35,791 nucleotides of DNA from an uncultured Geobacter sp. (GCA_903902855.1 CAIUWK010000049.1:1-35791); one strand, 5' to 3'; counted from the stretch's first letter, positions 10,147 through 18,827 are shown. The notes: generated by a model from the sequence alone, not told the origin. Numbers and translations are program-made.

Positions 10147-11337
10147 TCATTGCCCGAACCGCCGGTCCGTGGCGATGATGATCCCACCCAGGGTGACGGA
10201 GAGGGCCGCCAGGATGAGGGGGATGGCGAATCCCCCCCGGTCGGCCACGAGGCCGGCCAAGGTAGGGCCGACCACCTGACCGGCGCTGAAACAGGCGGTG
10301 AGAAGCGCCGCTACTCGCCTCCCGTCGCTCCCGGCGCGGCGGTTTCCCTCGGACATGACCAGCGTGACGATCCCCAGGAAGGTTCCGCCGAAGCTGACGG
10401 CTGCCAAGGCTGCCATGAACGGGGTCCGCGCCTGGATGCTCAGGAGGATGCCGGCGGCCTGGATGGTGTAGGCCAGAAGCGCCGCCCGTTTTACTCCGAT
10501 TTTGCGCGCCGTCAACTGCCAGAGGATGGTGGAGGGGGCTGCGGCCAGCCCCACTGCCACCCAGCTGAGGGAGGCGTACTGTTCCAGTCCGGGAGTGCGC
10601 CCCACCATGGCTGCGATGAAGGTGGCGCTGATGATGTAGCCGAATCCCTCGCAGGTGTAGGCCGCTGCCAGGCGGCCGATGTCGGAACTTTTTTTCGCTG
10701 CCGCTCCCTGAATATTCCCCAGCGGGGGAGCCGCGTTTTTCTTGCCGGCCAGAAGCAGTCCCGCCACGGCCAGTGCCAAGGCGATCACTCCCATCCCCAG
10801 CCAGCAACCTTGCCATCCCCCCCAATTATCCAAGCGTGGCACCATGAGACCGCTCAGGGCAATCCCCAGGCCGATTCCTCCGTAGAGCGCCCCCCCTATG
10901 CCGGTTTCGCCCCGTTTGGCAAGGGCCTCGGTCACCTCCACGGCGATGACCACAAAGAGCACGGCGCTGGCGACCCCCGCTGTGAACCGGAGCAGACCCC
11001 ACCAGAGGGGGGAGGCAAAAGCCCCCATGAAGAGCGTGGTGGCGATGCTCCCTGCCAGTGCCCCCACATTCACCGGCACGCTCTTCAGGAGCCTGGGGAA
11101 GAGCGAACAGAGGATCGCCCCCAGCAGATACCCCACATAGTTGAACGAGGCCAGGGAGCCGGTCTCGGCGTGGGAGAGCCCCAGATCCCGCTCCATGAGG
11201 GGGAGGATGGGGGTATAGGCGAACCTGCCGATCCCCATGGCCACCATCATCCCCAGAATCCCACCCCCCAGGATGCGCCATGCCTCCAGCCGGTTTTGCC
11301 GGATATCACCGAACTCTCTATTTTGCGCTATTTTCAT
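10147..11337 (-). CDS. MFS transporter, YbfB/YjiJ-like
   Basis: A 396-aa major facilitator with about twelve membrane segments. The N-terminal signature GIGRFAYTPILPLMERDLGLS is typical of the YbfB/YjiJ branch, whose substrates are mostly unknown. The central cytoplasmic loop (KKNAAPPLGNIQGAAAKK) separates two six-helix halves. The ATG at 11335-11337 was preferred over the longer frame because the hydrophobic core begins soon after it, and the longer start would run into the divergent EndoQ-helicase gene. The ribosome binding site is weak. The gene is divergent from 11420, with about 80 bp of shared promoter space. Confidence 0.85.
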   Translation of the reverse strand: MKIAQNREFGDIRQNRLEAWRILGGGILGMMVAMGIGRFAYTPILPLMERDLGLSHAETGSLASFNYVGYLLGAILCSLFPRLLKSVPVNVGALAGSIATTLFMGAFASPLWWGLLRFTAGVASAVLFVVIAVEVTEALAKRGETGIGGALYGGIGLGIALSGLMVPRLDNWGGWQGCWLGMGVIALALAVAGLLLAGKKNAAPPLGNIQGAAAKKSSDIGRLAAAYTCEGFGYIISATFIAAMVGRTPGLEQYASLSWVAVGLAAAPSTILWQLTARKIGVKRAALLAYTIQAAGILLSIQARTPFMAALAAVSFGGTFLGIVTLVMSEGNRRAGSDGRRVAALLTACFSAGQVVGPTLAGLVADRGGFAIPLILAALSVTLGGIIIATDRRFGQ

Positions 11338-11402
11338 GACCGAGATGCTACCGGCAACGATAGCGGAATGCAATAATTTTCCGTGTCCGGCAACGGCAGT
11401 TC

Positions 11403-11411
11403 TGGTATGCT
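11403..11411 (+). promoter_or_regulatory. Extended -10 element, possible leaderless start
   Basis: TGGTATGCT fits an extended -10 (TGnTATnnT). It ends only 8 bp before the ATG at 11420, and no Shine-Dalgarno sequence is present. If used, transcription would start at or within about 3 nt of the start codon, giving a leaderless mRNA. Confidence 0.35.
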
Positions 11412-11419
11412 GGCAAACC

Positions 11420-14400
11420 ATGAACTATATCGGAGACCTCCATATCCACTCTTCCTATTCCCGGGCCACCAGCCGGGAAAGCACCCTGGCCGGGTTGTTT
11501 GCCTGGGCCCGGATCAAGGGAATCCAGGTCATCGGCACCGGTGACTTCACCCATCCCGGCTGGTTCAGTCGGCTGCGTGAGGAGCTGGAGCCGGCCGAGC
11601 CGGGGCTCTTCCGTCTCAAGGATGAGTCGAAGATCTTGTCACCCCTGCCGGGGGTTCCGCTCTCTTCGGCGCCGGTGAGGTTTCTCCTCTCCGCCGAGAT
11701 CAGCAGCATCTACAAGCGTCACGGCGCGGTGAGAAAGGTTCACAACCTGCTCTATGTCCCGGACCTGGAATCGGCGGCGCGGATCAGCGGGAAACTCGCC
11801 GGCATCGGCAACATCGAGTCGGATGGCCGTCCCATCCTGGGGCTGGACAGCCGGGACCTGCTGGAGATCCTCCTGGAGCAGGCCCCTGAGGGGTTCCTGG
11901 TGCCGGCCCACATCTGGACTCCTTGGTTTTCTCTTTTCGGTTCTCGGTCGGGGTTCGACAGCATGGAGGAATGCTACGGCGATTTGACGGAGCATATCTT
12001 TGCCCTGGAGACCGGGCTCTCCTCTGACCCCGATATGAACCGGCTCATCTCCCCCTTGGATCGCTTTACGCTCATCTCCAACTCCGACTGCCACTCCCCG
12101 GGCAAGCTGGGGCGGGAGGCCAACCTTTTCTCCACCGGCCTGGATTTTTTCTCCCTGCGGGACGCCCTCCGGGGGAACCGTCGGGAGAGTTTTCAGGGGA
12201 CAGTGGAGTTTTTCCCCGAGGAGGGGAAGTATCACTATGACGGCCACCGGAACTGCGGGGTCTGTCTGGATCCCCATGAGAGCCGGCGGCTGGGGCTGCT
12301 CTGCCCGGTTTGCGGAAAGCCGCTCACCGTAGGGGTGCATCACCGGGTCATGGAGCTGGCCGACCGGGATGCTCCCCTCTACCCTTCCGACGCCCCGGAG
12401 GTCTTCAGTCTCATCCCGCTCCCCGAGGTTCTGGGAGAACTCCTGGGGGTGGGAGCGGGATCAAAAGAGGTGCTGCGGGAGTACGGCCGGACCATCGGCC
12501 GGTTCGGTTCAGAGTTCAACCTCCTCCTGAAGAGCCCGCTGGAAGAGATCAGGAGTCAGTCTCTCCTCCTGGGTGAGGCGGTGGAGCGTATCCGGAGCGG
12601 CCGGGTCATCCGGCAACCGGGGTATGATGGCGAGTTCGGGGTCATCAAGGTTTTTCAGGAGGGGGAGCTGGCCACGCTGTCCGGGCAGGGGAGCCTGTTC
12701 GGAGACGAACCGACTCGCAGGGTACGACGGAAGAAGGTGGAAGCGTTCCCCCTGTCGCCGGTTCCCGATAATGATGGGGGGAAGGAGCGCCGTCCAGTTA
12801 GAGGGGCCAACCCTGAGCAGGAGGCGGCCATCGCCTCCGATGCCCGGCACCTGCTTGTGGCTGCCGGACCCGGCACCGGTAAGACCTTCACTCTGGTGGC
12901 CCGGCTGGTCCGGCTTCTGGGGGAGGGGGGCGATCCGGGGAAAATCGTGGTCATCACCTTTACCACCAGGGCCGCCGACGAAATTCGGGAGCGGCTGACT
13001 GCCGCAGTAGGTCCGGTGGCGTTGGCGCTCTTCGTGGGGACGTTTCACAACTTCTCTCTCCACCGGTTGCGGAGGGAAAGTGGAGACCTCACCGTGGTCG
13101 GTCCCGAAAGCCGGGAGCGGCTTCTCCGCCGGCTTTTCCCGGGGATGAGCGCCACGGAGCGGAAGCTGCTCTCCCAGGCCATAGCCGATCATTTTCTCAA
13201 GGAGTCGGGGGAGACCTGCCTGGGGGAGCTGAATTCGGGCGAGGCAAGTCTGGGCGAGGCAAGCCTCGCCCCTACGGGTAATATCACCCGGTATCTGGAT
13301 GAGCTGGAACGGCTGCGTGCCCTGGACCTGGACGGGATCATCCCCGCCCTGCTCCGGCGTCTGCGGGAAGATGCCGCTTTACTTGAGAGAGTCCGCTCTG
13401 GGGTGAAGGAGCTCTTCGTGGACGAGTTCCAGGATCTGAACGCCGGCCAGTTCCAGCTGGTACGATTCCTGGCACAGAGCTGCCGGGTCTTCGCCATCGG
13501 TGATCCGGACCAGGCGATCTACGGCTTCCGGGGGAGCGATCCGGCGTACTTTTACCGTTTTGCGGAGTTTGCCGGTTGTGAGCGGCTTTCCCTTGGCGCA
13601 AACTACCGCTCAACCCCGGTCATTCTCCAGGCCGCAACCGCGGTCATCTCCCACAATCTGAGCAACAGCGGTCTCTCCCTGGTGGCGGCGAATCCCGGCG
13701 GGAAGGGGGGGATCGAACGGTACCACGCAGCCACCCCGGCGGCGGAGGCGGAGTTCATCGTCCGGCGGATTGAGGAGCTGATGGGGGGAATAGAACATTT
13801 CTCCCTGAACTCCGGGAGAGGGGGAACCGGGGAGGGGAGAGGGCGAAGTTTCGGCGATTTTGCCCTCCTCTACAGGATCGGGAGGCAGGGGGAGGAGTTG
13901 GCCCAGGCGCTGGAGCGGCGGGGTATCCCGTTTCAGACCGTGGGGAGTACCCCTTTTTATCTTTCTCCACTGCTCCGTGGCGCCTATTGGTTCCTGCAGG
14001 CAGCGGCAGGCTCGGAGGTGATGACCGACTGGCTCCTCCTCCTGGGGGAGCTGAAAGGGATCGGTGAGATTCCTCTCCAGCGGTTGGAGGAGGCGCTTCC
14101 TCTCACCGGCGACTTCTTTTCACTCCTCTCCGGAGTGGAGATCGCCCCGGCAGCACGGCAGCTTATGGAGAGTCTGCGGGTGGAACTGGAGCGGTTCCGG
14201 AGCGTATGCGGGGAGAGGGGAATTGCCGACCCTCTCGCCTCTTCCCTGGAGTTTCTGGGGATCGACCCGGGTCAGGGGGATGCCCGGCGGTTACTGGAAT
14301 TGGCCGGGAGTTTCGGCACTGACCTCCCCGCCTTCAGTCGGCATCTGCGCCGGTATGCTGCGGAAACGGTCTATGACCAGCGGGCCGAGGCAGTTGGGCT

Positions 14401-14719
14401 CATGACCCTGCACGCTGCCAAGGGGCTGGAGTTTCCGGTGCTCTTCATGGCGGGGGTGGAGGAGGGGCTCCTCCCCTGCACCCTCTGGGGTGATACGGAT
14501 ATTGAGGAAGAGCGGAGGCTCTGCTATGTGGGGCTCACCCGGGCCAAGGAGCGGCTGATTCTCACCTCCTCCGAAGTTCGCCCCTGGGCCGGCCCCGCTC
14601 CCCGGCGCCCCTCCCGTTTCCTGGCCGAGATCCCGGAAGTGCTTGTCACACAGTATGAAGAGTGTTCAGGGAAGAAAGGGAAGAAGCCGAAAGAGTCGGG
14701 ACAGATGGAGCTGTTTTAG
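11420..14719 (+). CDS. Endonuclease Q-like PHP nuclease fused to UvrD-type helicase
   Basis: The 1099-aa protein has two modules. Residues 1-430 match the Endonuclease Q/YqxK PHP family, which nicks DNA 5' of deaminated bases: metal-binding DLHIHSSYS (H8, H10), GTGDFTHPGW (D42), SAEISSIYKR (E93), VPAHIWTPWF (H164) and NSDCH (D223, H225), then a four-cysteine zinc site (C279, C282, C295, C298) and GKPLTVGVHHRVMELADR. Residues 462-1099 form an SF1A helicase: Walker A AAGPGTGKT (481-489), ITFTTRAADEI, VDEFQD, GDPDQAIYGFRGSD, GANYRST, TLHAAKGLEFPV and YVGLTRAKERL. QGSLF (423-427) and the C-terminal QMELF resemble sliding-clamp motifs. Residues 606-619 come from an inserted palindromic repeat. The start follows from the PHP motif; in-frame sequence before it does not resemble the family. 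Role inferred: nicking and unwinding at deaminated bases. Confidence 0.9.
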   Translation: MNYIGDLHIHSSYSRATSRESTLAGLFAWARIKGIQVIGTGDFTHPGWFSRLREELEPAEPGLFRLKDESKILSPLPGVPLSSAPVRFLLSAEISSIYKRHGAVRKVHNLLYVPDLESAARISGKLAGIGNIESDGRPILGLDSRDLLEILLEQAPEGFLVPAHIWTPWFSLFGSRSGFDSMEECYGDLTEHIFALETGLSSDPDMNRLISPLDRFTLISNSDCHSPGKLGREANLFSTGLDFFSLRDALRGNRRESFQGTVEFFPEEGKYHYDGHRNCGVCLDPHESRRLGLLCPVCGKPLTVGVHHRVMELADRDAPLYPSDAPEVFSLIPLPEVLGELLGVGAGSKEVLREYGRTIGRFGSEFNLLLKSPLEEIRSQSLLLGEAVERIRSGRVIRQPGYDGEFGVIKVFQEGELATLSGQGSLFGDEPTRRVRRKKVEAFPLSPVPDNDGGKERRPVRGANPEQEAAIASDARHLLVAAGPGTGKTFTLVARLVRLLGEGGDPGKIVVITFTTRAADEIRERLTAAVGPVALALFVGTFHNFSLHRLRRESGDLTVVGPESRERLLRRLFPGMSATERKLLSQAIADHFLKESGETCLGELNSGEASLGEASLAPTGNITRYLDELERLRALDLDGIIPALLRRLREDAALLERVRSGVKELFVDEFQDLNAGQFQLVRFLAQSCRVFAIGDPDQAIYGFRGSDPAYFYRFAEFAGCERLSLGANYRSTPVILQAATAVISHNLSNSGLSLVAANPGGKGGIERYHAATPAAEAEFIVRRIEELMGGIEHFSLNSGRGGTGEGRGRSFGDFALLYRIGRQGEELAQALERRGIPFQTVGSTPFYLSPLLRGAYWFLQAAAGSEVMTDWLLLLGELKGIGEIPLQRLEEALPLTGDFFSLLSGVEIAPAARQLMESLRVELERFRSVCGERGIADPLASSLEFLGIDPGQGDARRLLELAGSFGTDLPAFSRHLRRYAAETVYDQRAEAVGLMTLHAAKGLEFPVLFMAGVEEGLLPCTLWGDTDIEEERRLCYVGLTRAKERLILTSSEVRPWAGPAPRRPSRFLAEIPEVLVTQYEECSGKKGKKPKESGQMELF
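13237..13277. repeat. Palindromic repeat (family H) captured in frame inside the helicase
   Basis: GGGCGAGGCAAG occurs twice with a 15-bp period (13237-13251 and 13252-13266). The second copy completes a 9-bp perfect stem (GGGCGAGGC/GCCTCGCCC, AA loop) plus CCTACGGG. It encodes GEASLGEASLAPTG and keeps the frame. The intergenic relative is at 15-39. Confidence 0.75.
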
Positions 14720-14749
14720 GCAAGCGCAAGCGGAACGAATGAATATTCC

Positions 14750-14779
14750 TTGCCATGGGGGGGACCTTTCTTGTATAAA
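14750..14779 (+). promoter_or_regulatory. Sigma-70 promoter of the SARP-like regulator
   Basis: TTGCCA (14750-14755) and TATAAA (14774-14779) are separated by 18 bp, each matching five of six consensus bases. Transcription would start near 14786, so the in-frame TTG at 14788 is at the very 5' end and the ATG at 14815 with AAAGG upstream is the likelier start. Confidence 0.6.
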
Positions 14780-14814
14780 CATGATTATTGCAGAGTGCTT
14801 ATGAAAGGTACGCA

Positions 14815-16308
14815 ATGCCAGGCGACCACTGCTCCAAAATGTATCCTCCCCGGCTTCAAAACCCCTATCCCCGGGAACGGCTCCATCTCCTCCTTGACGG
14901 CTGTCTGGAACGTCCTCTTGTCTGGATCTCCGCCCCCGGCGGCGCCGGTAAGTCCACCCTGGTTGCCCATTACCTGGAACTTCGCAAGATGCCGACAATC
15001 TGGTACCGGGTGGATGGTCGCGATGCCGATGGCATGGCGCTTTTTCACTCCCTGGGACAGTTGGTCACTGCTGCCGATCTCTCCCCACCCACCCTCTGTG
15101 ACGGGAAAATTGATTTCTTTGGGGCCAGGGAGTGGTTCCGGGAATTTTTCCGGAGCGTACCGGCCTGCACCGTGATGGTGTTCGATGAGCTTCATGCCGT
15201 CGACGCCGCCTCTGAATTCCAGCTCTTCCTCGCCTGCTGCCTGGAGGAGCTCCCCGCAGCCAACCGGGTCATCGTCACCAGCCGAGACCCCGTCCCACCT
15301 TCCCTGGACGGTTTTCGCAGCCGGGGGGTGCTGACCGACCTTACCTGGGAAGAGCTCCGGGTGACCCCTCAGGAGGCGCTGGGGATCGCCGGCACTCTTC
15401 CGGGAGCAGAGGTTGACGAGCTCTTTGTCAGGAATCTCCTGAGCCGGACCGATGGCTGGATGGCCGGACTCCTCCTCTGTCTGCGCCATGGCCTCCCCCC
15501 CACGGACCTGCTCAATCCTCCCGCGTCACCATCCCCCGGTCCGAAGAGTACATCCCGGCGGCTGACGGTGCATACCCTGGGACGGTTCGAGCTGGCCTGC
15601 AACGGGGTGCCGCTCACCTTTTCCGGCAAGGTGCCCAAAAAGCCGCTGGAGATGCTGAAAATTCTGCTCTCCCACGGTGGCCGAACCGTCACCACGGGAC
15701 ACTTCATTGAAGCCCTCTGGCCCGATGCCACGGGGGGGGCGGCCATGGACTCGCTGACGACCACCCTGCGGCGGTTACGGCAGTTGCTGGGATCGGAGAA
15801 GGTGATCAGGCTGCAGCAGGGAGAAGTCGAGCTTGACCGGCAGCAGGTCTGGGTGGATGCCTGGCTCTTTGAGGAGCTCCTGATAAAGGCTCGTGATTCT
15901 CTTGCCCGGGGAGATGAGAGCCACGCCGATACCCTGAAGCGGCAGGCACTGCTCCTCTATCAGGGGCATTTCCTCCCCGGTGACGTGGACAAGTCGTGGA
16001 GCTTTGCCTGCCGGGAACGGCTGCGCGTCAAGTTCACCCATCACGCCGGACTCCTCTGTCGACGGCTGGACGAACAGGGTGAAACCCGCCAGGCCATTGC
16101 CTGTTACCGGGAGGGTCTGGAGATTGATCATCTCTCCGAAGAGTTCTACCAGCAGCTTATCCTCTGCTGCCATCAGGAAGGGCTCCATGCCGAGGCCGCA
16201 GCTGCCTATGAGCGCTGCCGGAAAAACCTCGCACTCAACCTGGGGATCGCACCATCCCCCCGAACGGAAGAGATCTACCGGATGATCACCAACCCGGAAA
16301 AATCCTGA
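14815..16308 (+). CDS. P-loop NTPase/SARP-like (BTAD) transcriptional regulator
   Basis: A 497-aa regulator. Residues 15-245 form a MalT-like NTPase with Walker A APGGAGKST (40-48), the IWYRVDGRDADGMALF strand-helix typical of MalT relatives, and Walker B VMVFDELHAV. Residues from about 255 start an OmpR-type winged helix (TVHTLGRFELACNGVPL, then HFIEALWPD and a recognition-helix region TTTLRRLRQLLG), followed to the end by a bacterial transcriptional activation domain made of TPR-like helices. This is the SARP architecture with an N-terminal ATPase, expected to integrate a ligand or protein signal. The ATG has AAAGG upstream. It lies 320 bp before a same-strand protease gene, its most likely target by position. 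Confidence 0.85.
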   Translation: MPGDHCSKMYPPRLQNPYPRERLHLLLDGCLERPLVWISAPGGAGKSTLVAHYLELRKMPTIWYRVDGRDADGMALFHSLGQLVTAADLSPPTLCDGKIDFFGAREWFREFFRSVPACTVMVFDELHAVDAASEFQLFLACCLEELPAANRVIVTSRDPVPPSLDGFRSRGVLTDLTWEELRVTPQEALGIAGTLPGAEVDELFVRNLLSRTDGWMAGLLLCLRHGLPPTDLLNPPASPSPGPKSTSRRLTVHTLGRFELACNGVPLTFSGKVPKKPLEMLKILLSHGGRTVTTGHFIEALWPDATGGAAMDSLTTTLRRLRQLLGSEKVIRLQQGEVELDRQQVWVDAWLFEELLIKARDSLARGDESHADTLKRQALLLYQGHFLPGDVDKSWSFACRERLRVKFTHHAGLLCRRLDEQGETRQAIACYREGLEIDHLSEEFYQQLILCCHQEGLHAEAAAAYERCRKNLALNLGIAPSPRTEEIYRMITNPEKS

Positions 16309-16628
16309 CTCCTCCTCGTACACTCCTGCCCCTTCCCCGCACTCCGATTCATCCGTAGTACGACAGTCATGGCTCGATCCGTCTTTTGGGACACAAAAGC
16401 TTTTTCCCCTTCTCCGTGGTGGAGTGCTGTTTCAACGTCCATTTTTTTGAGAATCCGTTAGTCATCTGTCAGGTTAGCGCGGCTACAGTATGCTTGCTCT
16501 CTGGTGAGACCTTTGACGTGGAAGCCGGCCGGCGGGTGGAGGGAGGTGGTGGTATCCCGGAGCCGGAATTGCGAACCTGACGTGCAGATGGCTGATTATG
16601 CAGACACCCCACAAGAAAGGAGAACAAG
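16309..16628. other. 320-bp intergenic region between the regulator and the metzincin gene
   Basis: No convincing gene: the 64-codon frame at 16386-16580 has no ribosome binding site and no family resemblance. The stretch probably holds the promoter and operator of the protease gene. I could not pick a confident -35/-10 pair or the direct repeats expected of a SARP-type regulator. A good ribosome binding site (AAAGGAGA, 16616-16623) lies at the right end. Confidence 0.5.
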
Positions 16629-18761
16629 ATGCTCGACCCGGCAAATACCGATAACTTTTTTCAGCAGGAACCGACTATCGTTATGGAGGAAGCGGCCGCT
16701 TCGGAGGGGGCGTCTGCTCAAACAACGGAGGCGTTGACTCCCATTATCCCGATAAATCCGGTGAAACCCATCGGCCCCATCGTCTTGCCCCGGAATGCCG
16801 TGAGCGGCCGATACCGGGCAACAGTGGGAAGCTATGAACTGGAATTGAGGGTGGATCTGGATGGGAGCCGCCCCTGTAATCTGGTGAGCGGCGATTTTTA
16901 TACTGTTGCCGGCGGGGTCAAAACCTACTACGGTTCGTTCAAATCCGGCCCGTTGACCGTAACTTGGGGCACGGCATCCGTTGCCATCAGAGGGACCGTG
17001 ACGACTACTTGGGTAACTTCCTACAACGTCGTCACTATCACCATCCCGAGAACGTACATTCTCTACCCCAGGGGAAACGCCACCCTGATCTTTTACAACG
17101 GGGCCGGTAGCGCCGGAACGACCTACGTCTCCCCCTTCGAGTCATCATATTTCCGGACCGTCCGTCTGGAGCAGGATTACGAGGCAGGAACAGCGCTTTT
17201 CGGAAGCTACAATACCGGGACGTTGCCCCATGGCGGCACGGTCAGATCACTGGATCTGGTGTCGTCATATGCCGAGGCAGGGGTTCAGCTGGTGGTGACC
17301 GGAGGGACGGATATCGTGCCGATGATTGAGGCAGGGGCGGATTCGGTCTGGACGAACGCCGAACTGGAAGCCGCCATGCACCACCACTTCAGTATCGTCT
17401 CCGATTCCCCCCAGTGGCAGACGTATCTCCTTGCCTGCAAGTCACGGCATGAGCTTACCACGGGGGGCTCCACGCTCTTCGGGATCATGTTCGATTATTC
17501 CGGGACATCCCAGCGGCAGGGGTGCGCGGTATTTCAGTCGCAGATCAATTCGTACTATGGCGGCGCCGGATCAAACGATGCCAACCGCCACACGTTGTAC
17601 TGTTACGTGCATGAAGTCGGGCATTCCTTCAACATGCTCCACTCCTGGGATAAGAGCCGTCCCCATGCCCTTTCCTGGATGAACTATGATTGGAAATATG
17701 ACCAACTCCACGGTGCGGGGAGTTTCTGGGCCAATTTTGCCTTCCAGTTCGACGATCTGGAGTTGACCCACGTGAGGCATGGGAACCGGAACAATGTCAT
17801 CATGGGAGGTGACAACTGGGCGACCAATGCCGGTTTCGGGACCGGAGAGCTCCGCACCGATATCACCAATCCCGTCATCGAGAATAACTCCGGACTCGCC
17901 CTGGACATGGGAGCAAAAGGGACCTATGCCCTGGGTGAACCGGTGGTGGTGGAACTGCGCCTGCGCCTGCGCGACCTGAACGGCAAACAGGTCAACGGGC
18001 TGCTCCATCCGAACTACGACGTGACCAAGATTGCCATCAAGAAGCCCAACGGCAGCGTGGTCACCTACGAGCCTCTGGCCGAGCATCTGGCCGGACCACA
18101 GGTGGTGGCACTCAGTGAGGCCAATCCTTCTCTCACCAGAAGCGCCTACATCGGGTACGGCAAGGATGGCCACTATTTCGATCAGCCCGGCACCTATATT
18201 CTCAAGGCCGGCTACTATACCCCGGAGGGGGGGCTTATCACCTCGCCGGATCTGAAGATCAGGGTAAAGTCTCCGTTATCTGCTGCTGACGATGACATCG
18301 CCGAGTTGTATCTGGGGGATGAGCAAGGGCAATTGTTTTATCTGCTGGGCTCCGACGCCGCGCATCTGCAAAAAGGGAACGATGCCCTCAGTCAGGTGCT
18401 TGACCAGTATGCCGACCATCCTCTCAGCGTCTATGCGGCGCTGGTGCAAGGGGTCAATGCCTCCCGTGAGTTCAAGTCCGTAGGCTCCGGCAAGAAGGTC
18501 ACCGTCAGGAAGCAGAATGTAAAGCAGGCCGATGAATTGATCGGCAAGGTTTTCAGCAGCAGCGGCAGGGGAGTGGGGGTGGACAGTATCACCCTGAATT
18601 ACGCCATGAGGAAGGTCGCCGAAAGTCACCTGAGGAGCGGCGACAGGAAAGGGGCGCAAAAGACCCTTGACGAGCTCAGGGGATATCTTGACAAACAGAA
18701 GCTGGCACAGCATGATCTCAGGCGCGCCCATGCCAGGATAGATGCAGTGCTGCAGGGGTAA
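16629..18761 (+). CDS. Metzincin-type zinc metalloprotease, unassigned family
   Basis: A 710-aa protein with the zinc site HEVGHSFNMLH (H328, E329, H332, H338) and a downstream SWMNYDW (M351) that fits a Met-turn, so it is probably a metzincin. Asn stands where most metzincins have Gly in HExxHxxGxxH. Residues 1-55 are acidic and Pro-rich with no signal peptide. Residues 57-180 look like a beta-rich domain (SGRYRATVGSYELELRVD), the catalytic domain is about 180-420, residues 430-550 look beta-sandwich-like, and the last 130 residues are helical and basic. AAAGGAGA precedes the ATG. A hairpin and a 100-aa gene follow. Without an export signal, the target may be internal or the protein may leave by a dedicated system; both are inference. 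Confidence 0.75.
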   Translation: MLDPANTDNFFQQEPTIVMEEAAASEGASAQTTEALTPIIPINPVKPIGPIVLPRNAVSGRYRATVGSYELELRVDLDGSRPCNLVSGDFYTVAGGVKTYYGSFKSGPLTVTWGTASVAIRGTVTTTWVTSYNVVTITIPRTYILYPRGNATLIFYNGAGSAGTTYVSPFESSYFRTVRLEQDYEAGTALFGSYNTGTLPHGGTVRSLDLVSSYAEAGVQLVVTGGTDIVPMIEAGADSVWTNAELEAAMHHHFSIVSDSPQWQTYLLACKSRHELTTGGSTLFGIMFDYSGTSQRQGCAVFQSQINSYYGGAGSNDANRHTLYCYVHEVGHSFNMLHSWDKSRPHALSWMNYDWKYDQLHGAGSFWANFAFQFDDLELTHVRHGNRNNVIMGGDNWATNAGFGTGELRTDITNPVIENNSGLALDMGAKGTYALGEPVVVELRLRLRDLNGKQVNGLLHPNYDVTKIAIKKPNGSVVTYEPLAEHLAGPQVVALSEANPSLTRSAYIGYGKDGHYFDQPGTYILKAGYYTPEGGLITSPDLKIRVKSPLSAADDDIAELYLGDEQGQLFYLLGSDAAHLQKGNDALSQVLDQYADHPLSVYAALVQGVNASREFKSVGSGKKVTVRKQNVKQADELIGKVFSSSGRGVGVDSITLNYAMRKVAESHLRSGDRKGAQKTLDELRGYLDKQKLAQHDLRRAHARIDAVLQG

Positions 18762-18789
18762 GCCGCGTGCAGATAATGGAATGAGATCA

Positions 18790-18827
18790 CGCGGAGCGGC
18801 TGCCGATGATCCGGCAACTGCTCCGCG
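18790..18827 (+). promoter_or_regulatory. Intercistronic hairpin
   Basis: CGCGGAGC pairs with GCTCCGCG, with a possible inner TGCCG/CGGCA pairing. It lies between the metzincin gene and the 100-aa gene, and no U-tract follows. It could stabilise or separate the two messages rather than terminate transcription. Confidence 0.45.

Noticed and set aside
11237-11419. 61-codon upstream extension of the EndoQ-helicase frame
   Set aside because: It overlaps the divergent transporter start and a likely -10 element. The PHP signature begins right after the ATG at 11420.
16386-16580. 64-codon frame between the regulator and the metzincin
   Set aside because: There is no ribosome binding site or family resemblance, and the stretch is better explained as a regulatory gap.
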